Assembly: GCA_023248615.1 (NCBI GenBank)
Contig: JAHFEI010000076.1
Span: 1-8,197 of the forward strand
DNA: 8,197 nucleotides
Direction: 5' to 3'
DNA from: Nitrospinales bacterium
Lineage (GTDB): Bacteria; Nitrospinota_A; UBA7883; JACRGQ01
The position numbers were made by a program, and so were the translations under genes. The notes under the pieces were generated by a model, which saw only the letters and a list, made by a program, of their open reading frames with translations, did no database searches and was not told the DNA's origin. Positions 1 to 5,102 of this stretch are shown here, piece by piece; the first letter of the stretch is position 1; each line of letters opens with the position of its first letter.

Positions 1-13
1 GCTTAAGGCTATT

Positions 14-20
14 GGGAGGG
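14..20 (+). promoter_or_regulatory. Ribosome binding site of the chemoreceptor gene
   Basis: GGGAGGG lies 7 bases before the ATG at 28, a strong Shine-Dalgarno match at normal spacing, and it fixes the start of the receptor gene. A TAA at 4-6 could be the stop of an upstream gene, but 27 bases are too few to judge. No promoter can be recognised in this leader. Confidence 0.75.
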
Positions 21-27
21 TAAAGAA

Positions 28-1479
28 ATGTTTAAGGATTTGAGGCTCAGGTTCCGGATACTGCTCGGCTACTCCATCCCGCTTTTGCTTTCGGTTATCG
101 TGGCCGTTGTGGTCTACGCCAACATCAGGTCGCTTCAATCGATATCAGAAAAGGCGGAAGCGGCACACGCCATTGTGGATGATGTTAAAGACCTGCTTTT
201 CAGCACAGCCAAAATGCAAAGAGCTGTACGCGGCTATATTCTTGTTAAAAACGACACTTCCTTAAAGGCCGTTGAGGAAGGGGACAAGGATTATGCCGCA
301 CGTTCAAAGGAACTGGGGAATGAGGTAAAGGATCCCTTCCAACTGGAAAAACTGAACAGGATAATGGTGGCCAGCGGCAAACTTAATGAAGCTAACCGGA
401 AATTGATCGCCCTTGTAAACGAGGGAAAGCAAAGCGCCGCTGTTGAAATTTTCAAGAATGGGGAAGCGCTACGATTGTCCAGGGAAGTTGAAGCGATGAC
501 AAGGGAGTTCGAAGATGCCGAGTACGCAATTTTAAAAACCAGACAGGAAGCGGAAAGCAGGGCGCTTCATACCGTGATAGTGGTGGTTGTGGGCGGAACG
601 CTCCTTTCCATTCTCCTTGCCATTGCGGTTGGCCTGTATGTTTCTTCCCGCATTAGCGAGACGATTTCGGAGGCCACGAATTCGGTATCCACCTCCTCCA
701 CCGAAATCGCCGCCACCATCAATCAACATGAGCGCACCGCGGTGCAACAGGCGGCGATGGTTAGCGAAACAACCACAACAGTGGACGAACTGGGAACATC
801 CGCCCGGCAGTCCGCCGAGCAGGCTGAGTCCGCGGCGGCTGTGGCGCAAAAAGCCTCGGCGATGACGGAAGAGGGAAAAACAGCGGTGAACCAGGCCGTT
901 GAGGGGATGACCGGGCTGAAAGAAAAAATAGGCGCCGTTGCCAGCCAGATACTCAAGTTGAGTGAGCAGACGGCGCAAATAGGCTCGATAGCCAATCTGG
1001 TGGTGGATCTTGCTGGCCAGACAAATATGCTCGCGTTGAACGCCGCCGTGGAGGCCGCGCGCGCGGGCGAGCAAGGCAGGGGATTCGCCGTGGTGGCGGC
1101 GGAAGTACGCAAACTTGCGGACCAGAGCAAAAAATCGGCGGGAGAGGCGAACGCCCTTATCGCGGAGATACAGAAAGCGACCAACTCGACCATCATGGTG
1201 ACTGAGGATGGTACGAAGACGGTGGAGGAAATCACCAAGCTCGCCTTGCGGGTTGGAGAAACGTTTAACTCCATTTCCGGCGCGGCAAGCGGTGTTTATA
1301 ACAACGCACAGCAGGTACTGCTGAATACACGGCAACAGTCCGCCGCGCTGGGGCAGGTGGTGGCCGCGATAACCAATATAAACGCCGGGTCGAAGGAGAC
1401 CGCCGCCGGTCTTACGCAGACGAAGATAGGGGTGCAAAAGCTCAACGAGGCGGCGCAGAACCTGAAAGCAATCGTGTGA
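28..1479 (+). CDS. Methyl-accepting chemotaxis protein, CHASE3-like sensor, no recognisable HAMP
   Basis: Inner-membrane chemoreceptor of 483 residues that would regulate the CheA encoded next. Seen: a basic N-terminus (residues 1-10), a first membrane helix at about 12-31, an extracytoplasmic helical region at about 32-180 and a second membrane helix at about 182-205. The sensor part contains QRAVRGYILVKNDTSL (64-79), like the RGY-L signature of CHASE3 domains. The cytoplasmic part is a long coiled coil with the nearly invariant hairpin tip, including QTNMLALNAAVEAARAGEQG (331-350) and GRGFAVVAAEVRKLA. Known: this tip binds CheA and CheW. Odd: the usual HAMP of about 50 residues after the second membrane helix is not visible; the chain passes almost directly into the signalling helices (HERTAVQQAAMVSETTTT, 234-251). 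The C-terminus (NLKAIV) lacks a CheR/CheB-binding NWETF-type pentapeptide. The stop lies inside GTGTGATG, so an ATG overlaps it. The MCP identity is certain; the CHASE3 assignment is moderate. Confidence 0.95.
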   Translation: MFKDLRLRFRILLGYSIPLLLSVIVAVVVYANIRSLQSISEKAEAAHAIVDDVKDLLFSTAKMQRAVRGYILVKNDTSLKAVEEGDKDYAARSKELGNEVKDPFQLEKLNRIMVASGKLNEANRKLIALVNEGKQSAAVEIFKNGEALRLSREVEAMTREFEDAEYAILKTRQEAESRALHTVIVVVVGGTLLSILLAIAVGLYVSSRISETISEATNSVSTSSTEIAATINQHERTAVQQAAMVSETTTTVDELGTSARQSAEQAESAAAVAQKASAMTEEGKTAVNQAVEGMTGLKEKIGAVASQILKLSEQTAQIGSIANLVVDLAGQTNMLALNAAVEAARAGEQGRGFAVVAAEVRKLADQSKKSAGEANALIAEIQKATNSTIMVTEDGTKTVEEITKLALRVGETFNSISGAASGVYNNAQQVLLNTRQQSAALGQVVAAITNINAGSKETAAGLTQTKIGVQKLNEAAQNLKAIV

Positions 1480-1489
1480 TGCATAGCGA

Positions 1490-1522
1490 TCAGCTGTCAG
1501 TTGTCAGCTGTCAGCTGTCAGC
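1490..1522 (+). repeat. Tandem heptamer array, unit TCAGCTG
   Basis: Four consecutive 7-base units are seen: TCAGCTG (1490-1496), TCAGTTG (1497-1503), TCAGCTG (1504-1510) and TCAGCTG (1511-1517), followed by a partial TCAGC (1518-1522). Only one base differs among the full units. The array begins 10 bases after the stop codon of the chemoreceptor gene. Short tandem heptamers of this type occur between genes in cyanobacteria and many other bacteria (STRR-like sequences); their function is unknown. A related degenerate array is present in the cheA-cheB gap. CAGCTG is self-complementary, so units can also pair with each other. Confidence 0.85.
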
Positions 1523-1622
1523 GGGAGAAAAGGAGACCTGTGTGAAGGATTTTATGGAATTGAAGGTTTGGCAAAAAAGCCATTCCCTCGCCGTGGCCGT
1601 TTACCAAATCACTTCATATTGT

Positions 1623-1683
1623 GGAGAACCCCACCTGTATCCTCCCCTTGCCATGCAAGGGGAGGGCCGGGGAGGGGTTTTCC
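1623..1683 (+). repeat. Two-part GC-rich palindrome, probable dispersed REP/MITE-like element
   Basis: The inner stem is perfect: CCTCCCCTTGC (1641-1651) pairs with GCAAGGGGAGG (1655-1665) across a 3-base CAT loop. The outer arms 1623-1635 and 1671-1683 pair over 13 positions with one A-A mismatch and one G-U pair. The arms are separated from the inner stem by a symmetric 5-by-5 internal loop (1636-1640 and 1666-1670). The sequence resembles CCCCTTGC-type palindromes that are scattered through many bacterial genomes and are often mistranslated as PLQGEGRGG-like peptides. It sits where the four-helix-bundle gene breaks off, which suggests insertion. As mRNA it would form a long, stable hairpin between mcp and cheA. 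It is not a typical terminator: only four T follow the G run, and they belong to the outer stem. Confidence 0.75.
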
Positions 1684-1694
1684 GCCTGTGTGCT

Positions 1695-1699
1695 GAGGG
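1695..1699 (+). promoter_or_regulatory. Ribosome binding site of cheA
   Basis: GAGGG lies 6 bases before the ATG at 1706. It supports this start, which also places the HPt domain at the usual distance from the N-terminus. The ATG overlaps the TGA of the preceding composite reading frame in an ATGA, so coupling is also possible. The stable palindrome ends only 11 bases before this site and could influence initiation. Confidence 0.55.
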
Positions 1700-1705
1700 C
1701 TACTT

Positions 1706-3931
1706 ATGATTGAAGACAAGGAACTGCGGGAACTTTTCAAGGCGGAAAGCGGGGAACATCTGCAAAGCCTTGAGACGGGGCTTCTGCGCCTTGAGAAGGA
1801 ACCGGCGGACAAACCCGCGCTTGAAACTGTTTTTCGCGAGGCTCACAGCCTGAAAGGTTCCGCCAGAATGCTGGGAGTAAGGGATGTCGAGCGAATAGCC
1901 CACCGGATTGAGGACATGCTTGGCGGCGTGAGAAAAGGGGATGTAGCTCTTTCAGCCGAATACCTCGACCTGATATACAAAGGGCTGGATGCCGTCAAAA
2001 AGTTGGTACACGAGGCCGTAACTGGAGATCCTGCCGGCGTGGATGTTGGCGCAATGCTGGACATCTTGGCTGGTAATGTTGAGGTTGAAAAGACGAACGA
2101 GATGCCGCCCCCCGCTACGGCATCTCAGGTGGCGCCAAAGCCCCAATCAAGGGAGGAAATGAGTGGCGAGCCTTCCAGCGAACCACGCGAGGAATACCGA
2201 ATAGACACGATAAGGGTCGAAACTAAAAAACTGGACGAACTTATGACGCAATCGGGAGAACTTACAGTGATGAGAACCCGCATGGTGCGCCTCCTTTCGC
2301 AGGTTGAGGAAATTGCGGTTCTTGGCGAGGCAACCGTTAAACAGTTATCCGGGGAATATGGGGCGGGCTTTAACGGTGGAAATAAACATAATGCTTCCCT
2401 GCCGGGCGGGGAACAGTTGAAACAACTGGTGGTTCGGCTAAAAGCGTTACGGGATGCGGTGGATGAGGACAACTCGAGGCTTGAGTTCATATCCGGCGCG
2501 TTGGACGGCGGTATACGCGATATACGGCTGTTGCCGTTTTCCACCCTGTTCAACTTCTTCCCGCGCATGGTGCGTGATATGGCGCGTGAACGGTCGAAGG
2601 ATGTTGATATTGAACTTCTTGGAGGCGATTCAAAGGCCGACAAGCGGATCATTGAGGAAATGAAAGACCCGATCATGCATATCATCAGGAATTCCATCGA
2701 CCATGGCATAGAGCCGCCGCAGGAGCGCGAAAAAGCGAATAAACCGCGAACGGGGAAAATACGGCTCTCCGCCCGCCGGACCGATACCAACATAATAGTC
2801 GAAGCGGCCGATGACGGCGGCGGGCTGGACATAGAGTTGATAAAAAAAACCGCCATCAAAAGAAATATCCGCTCCCCGAAGGAGCTGGAGGCGATGAGTC
2901 CGGCGGAAATCATAAACCTCATCTTCACCCCCGGATTTTCCACCAGCGCATTTGTGACCGACGTATCGGGCAGGGGCATCGGCCTGGATGTCGTGCGGGC
3001 AAACGTGGATCGCCTGAAAGGGTCCATCCATGTGGAGTCTTCCGCAGGCGCGGGATGCCTGTTCCGGATACGGTTGCCGATCACGCTGGCGACGGCGCGG
3101 GTGCTTCTGGTATCGGCCAACGGCGCCACATATGCCGTTCCCTTGGAATCCGTGGATACCACGCGCCGTGTTTTCCGGAATGACATTTTTCCCATGGAAG
3201 GAAGGAATACGATTGTAGTGGAAAAACGGACTGTTCCCGTGGCAAAACTTGCGGACATCCTCGGTCTGCCGAAGGAGGGACAAAATATCCGCCGCCCCCA
3301 GGAAAGCGGCGAAGCCCCCATGCCATGCATACTTCTTTCCGCATCAGGGGAGAGGTTTGGCATTCTGGTGGATGACCTTTTGGATGAACAGGAGGTGGTG
3401 CTCAAACCACAAAGCGCTGTATTGAAGCGGGTATGTAACGTGGCGGGAACCACCATCCTTGGCAGTGGCGAAATATGCACGGTATTGAATCCGGACGATA
3501 TGTTGAAGACGATGCGGAAACGGAGCGTAACCGTCCGCCCGGAAGCGGAAGGGAAAGCGGAGGAAAGAAAACTGACGGTGCTTTTGGTGGAGGATTCCAT
3601 CACCACCCGAACCCAGGAAAAACGCATACTTGAAAGCGGAGGCTACGAGGTGGTTACATCGGTGAACGGCGTCGATGCCTTGTCCAAACTTGCCATGCGT
3701 CCGTTCGATGCGGTGGTGTCGGACATTATGATGCCTGAGATGGACGGCCTTACGCTCACCGCCCGGATACGGCAGGATAAAAAGTACAAGGAACTTCCGG
3801 TGATACTAGTCACCACGCTTGCATCGGACGAGGATAAAAAAAGGGGGCTTGAGGCGGGGGCAAGCGCCTATATACCGAAACCGTCCTTCGACCAGAAGAT
3901 ACTGCTGGAAATACTGGGAAGGCTGGTGTGA
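1706..3931 (+). CDS. cheA: Hybrid chemotaxis histidine kinase CheA with C-terminal receiver (WspE/FrzE-like)
   Basis: Cytoplasmic kinase of 741 residues that autophosphorylates a histidine under receptor control. Domains in order: HPt/P1 at about 1-110 with phospho-acceptor H47 in AHSLKGSARMLG; a Pro/Glu-rich linker at 126-163 with no recognisable CheY-binding P2; a P3 dimerisation region at about 165-278; an ATPase at about 280-460 with N box HIIRNSIDHG (325-334), G1 box DDGGG (369-373) and G2 box GRGIGLDVV (422-430); a CheW-like P5 at about 462-605; a receiver at about 622-741 with E629/D630, phospho-acceptor D673 in SDIMMPEMDG, T703 or T704, and K725. All key residues are present, so it should be active. 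P3 is much longer than in E. coli CheA and has a Gly/Asn-rich turn at 216-235. GGIRDIRLLPFSTLFNFFPR (268-287) resembles the RMRPF--FPRMVRD stretch of WspE-type kinases. The fused receiver may be a phosphate sink, an adaptor or an output. Family assignment is certain; subfamily is inferred. Confidence 0.97.
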   Translation: MIEDKELRELFKAESGEHLQSLETGLLRLEKEPADKPALETVFREAHSLKGSARMLGVRDVERIAHRIEDMLGGVRKGDVALSAEYLDLIYKGLDAVKKLVHEAVTGDPAGVDVGAMLDILAGNVEVEKTNEMPPPATASQVAPKPQSREEMSGEPSSEPREEYRIDTIRVETKKLDELMTQSGELTVMRTRMVRLLSQVEEIAVLGEATVKQLSGEYGAGFNGGNKHNASLPGGEQLKQLVVRLKALRDAVDEDNSRLEFISGALDGGIRDIRLLPFSTLFNFFPRMVRDMARERSKDVDIELLGGDSKADKRIIEEMKDPIMHIIRNSIDHGIEPPQEREKANKPRTGKIRLSARRTDTNIIVEAADDGGGLDIELIKKTAIKRNIRSPKELEAMSPAEIINLIFTPGFSTSAFVTDVSGRGIGLDVVRANVDRLKGSIHVESSAGAGCLFRIRLPITLATARVLLVSANGATYAVPLESVDTTRRVFRNDIFPMEGRNTIVVEKRTVPVAKLADILGLPKEGQNIRRPQESGEAPMPCILLSASGERFGILVDDLLDEQEVVLKPQSAVLKRVCNVAGTTILGSGEICTVLNPDDMLKTMRKRSVTVRPEAEGKAEERKLTVLLVEDSITTRTQEKRILESGGYEVVTSVNGVDALSKLAMRPFDAVVSDIMMPEMDGLTLTARIRQDKKYKELPVILVTTLASDEDKKRGLEAGASAYIPKPSFDQKILLEILGRLV

Positions 3932-3950
3932 TGAAAGGTAACAGCGGGGA

Positions 3951-3972
3951 AGCTTTCAGCGAGCTGAAAGCT
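3951..3972 (+). repeat. Ten-base-pair inverted repeat (hairpin) between cheA and cheB
   Basis: AGCTTTCAGC (3951-3960) and GCTGAAAGCT (3963-3972) are exact reverse complements separated by GA. With a realistic loop, 9 pairs close over a CGAG tetraloop. No T-run follows, so an intrinsic terminator is unlikely, and cheB is expected to be co-transcribed. The right arm is also the first part of the heptamer array, so the hairpin is probably a by-product of the repeat element. It might affect mRNA stability or the cheA:cheB ratio. Confidence 0.7.
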
Positions 3973-3990
3973 GAATACTGAAAGTTGATT
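3963..3990 (+). repeat. Degenerate tandem heptamer array, unit GCTGAAA
   Basis: Four adjacent 7-base units are seen: GCTGAAA (3963-3969), GCTGAAT (3970-3976), ACTGAAA (3977-3983) and GTTGATT (3984-3990), with GCTGG following. The array has decayed more than the one after mcp. If that first array is read in the phase GCTGTCA/GTTGTCA, the two share a GYTG core with a 3-base A-ending tail, which suggests one repeat family. It occupies the only non-overlapping gap among the four genes from cheA to the HD-GYP gene. Confidence 0.6.
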
Positions 3991-4001
3991 GCTGGTCGCA
4001 T

Positions 4002-4007
4002 AAGGAG
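4002..4007 (+). promoter_or_regulatory. Ribosome binding site of cheB
   Basis: AAGGAG ends 6 bases before the ATG at 4014, a near-ideal Shine-Dalgarno sequence. It sets the cheB start independently of cheA translation and lies 12 bases beyond the heptamer array. Confidence 0.8.
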
Positions 4008-4013
4008 AATGGC

Positions 4014-5102
4014 ATGAACAGGGAAGCGGAAAACGGCAGGTCAAAGATAAAAGTTCTTCTTGTGGACGATTCCCAAATAGCGCTTGTGCTCATCAAAAAG
4101 ATGCTTTCCACCGCTCCGGATATTGAGGTCGTGGGTACGGCAAAGAACGGGAGGGAGGCGTTGGAGCTTATTCCCAATGTCGATCCCACGATTGTCTGCA
4201 CCGACCTTCACATGCCAGTGATGGATGGCCTGGAGCTTACCCGGGAAATAATGGATAAGTGTCCAAAACCCATACTTGTCATAAGCGCTTCAGTAAGCGA
4301 GGGGAACACTAACGTGTTTCAACTTATGGATGCCGGAGCGGTTGACGTGTTCCCCAAGCCGCGCGGCGGGCTGGAAACCGAATATATCCTGCAATCCAAT
4401 GATTTAATCAACAAGCTAAGGATAATTGCCGGGGTCCATGTTTTCAGGAGGGCCAGGAAGGACGCCACGGCGCCGGTATGTACTATTCCGGCGGAGATGC
4501 GGTTACCGGCGAAGCAGGCCCATTTGCGGATGGTGGCGATCGGGGCATCCACCGGCGGCCCGCAGGCGTTTCAATACATACTTTCACGCTTTCCCGTGAA
4601 TTTTCCAATTCCCGTTATATGCGTCCAGCATATAGGCGATGGATTTATGGAAGGGTTTGTGGAATGGCTTAACGCCGTCTGCGCCGTTAAAATCGAGATC
4701 GCACAGGAAGGCGCCGCGCCCCTGCCCGGTGTGGTGTATTTCCCGCGCGGAGGGGCACACTTGCTGATTGATGCCGGGGGGCGGTTCAAATATTCGTTGG
4801 GCGCCCCGTGTAACGGCCACCGTCCGTCCATTTCCGCAACCTTCACGTCAGTTGCGGAATATTGCGGCAACGGCGTGATCGGGGTCTTGTTGACAGGTAT
4901 GGGAAACGATGGAGCGGAGGGGTTGAAGGAGATTGCCGACAGGGGAGGCTTAACGATAGCCCAAGACGAGAAAACCTGCGTTGTATTCGGGATGCCCAAG
5001 TGCGCCGTGGAGCTTGGAGCCGCACGGAACGTTTTGCCGCTGGAGGGGATAGCCCCCATGATTATGTCGCGCGTATCCATGAATGGAGTGAATATCCAAT
5101 GA
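4014..5102 (+). CDS. cheB: Chemotaxis response regulator protein-glutamate methylesterase CheB
   Basis: Cytoplasmic enzyme of 362 residues that removes methyl groups from receptor glutamates (and deamidates glutamines), resetting receptor sensitivity after phosphorylation by CheA. Receiver at about 11-130: acidic pair D18/D19, phospho-acceptor D64 in TDLHMPVMDG, S91 in the switch position and K115 in FPKP. A linker of about 35 residues follows. The CheB esterase domain at about 170-355 carries the catalytic triad S179 (GASTGGPQ), H206 (CVQH) and D299 (LLTGMGNDGAEG); the length matches the family. All catalytic and phosphorylation residues are intact. It has its own strong ribosome binding site and starts 82 bases after cheA; its TGA overlaps the ATG of the next kinase. 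CheB would act on the receptor encoded at the start of the cluster, yet the opposing methyltransferase CheR is not in the window. In Wsp-type systems the equivalent is WspF. Identity is certain. Confidence 0.97.
   Translation: MNREAENGRSKIKVLLVDDSQIALVLIKKMLSTAPDIEVVGTAKNGREALELIPNVDPTIVCTDLHMPVMDGLELTREIMDKCPKPILVISASVSEGNTNVFQLMDAGAVDVFPKPRGGLETEYILQSNDLINKLRIIAGVHVFRRARKDATAPVCTIPAEMRLPAKQAHLRMVAIGASTGGPQAFQYILSRFPVNFPIPVICVQHIGDGFMEGFVEWLNAVCAVKIEIAQEGAAPLPGVVYFPRGGAHLLIDAGGRFKYSLGAPCNGHRPSISATFTSVAEYCGNGVIGVLLTGMGNDGAEGLKEIADRGGLTIAQDEKTCVVFGMPKCAVELGAARNVLPLEGIAPMIMSRVSMNGVNIQ
5085..5088 (+). promoter_or_regulatory. Ribosome binding site that decides the receiver-kinase start
   Basis: GGAG lies 10 bases before the ATG at 5099 (8 bases if the match is extended to GGAGTG). 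This, the ATGA overlap with the cheB stop and the position of the receiver domain choose 5099 over an in-frame start at 4862, which would add 79 residues read through cheB in the wrong frame. Confidence 0.65.

Larger units (their letters stand above)
1542..1709 (+). pseudogene. Truncated four-helix-bundle (23S rRNA IVP-like) protein gene
   Basis: A GTG at 1542, preceded by AAAGGAG (1529-1535) with 6 bases of spacing, opens VKDFMELKVWQKSHSLAVAV and continues YQITS. This matches the N-terminal helix of the four-helix-bundle proteins related to those encoded in intervening sequences of 23S rRNA (PF05635/TIGR02436 type: KDFRELKVWQKAH-L-VY-T). Family members run to roughly 110-130 residues. Here likeness stops after about 25 codons (near 1617), where a GC-rich palindrome begins, and the expected FP--E-YGLTSQ continuation is absent. 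The frame stays open through the palindrome and ends at a TGA (1707-1709) that overlaps the cheA ATG. Upstream it is also open to an ATG at 1479 that overlaps the receptor stop, giving a possible 76-residue composite product. Most likely a decayed or interrupted gene; a domesticated short peptide is an alternative. Fragment identity rests on motif memory. Confidence 0.65.

Noticed and set aside
532..1437. Long minus-strand open frame opposite the chemoreceptor gene
   Set aside because: His/Arg/Gly-rich product with no recognisable domain, lying wholly inside a well-supported plus-strand gene; a mirror of its codon bias.
1490..1522. CRISPR array
   Set aside because: The units are only 7 bases and directly adjacent, without spacers.
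1567..1600. Possible sigma-54 promoter (TTTGGCAAAAAAGCC)
   Set aside because: The TGGC block is there, but no TGC or TTGC is found at the required spacing, and the sequence is explained as coding for KVWQKSH of the four-helix-bundle fragment.
1641..1681. Intrinsic terminator between mcp and cheA
   Set aside because: The stem is strong, but it is followed by GGCCGGGGAGGGG rather than a T-run, and the four T present belong to the outer arm.
2125..3627. 500-codon minus-strand open frame opposite cheA
   Set aside because: Very Ser/Arg-rich product without domain logic; the plus strand encodes an intact CheA with all catalytic motifs.
4862..5098. In-frame N-terminal extension of the receiver-kinase by 79 residues
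   Set aside because: It would overlap most of the CheB catalytic end in another frame and adds no domain; the ATG at 5099 has a ribosome binding site and a canonical ATGA overlap.
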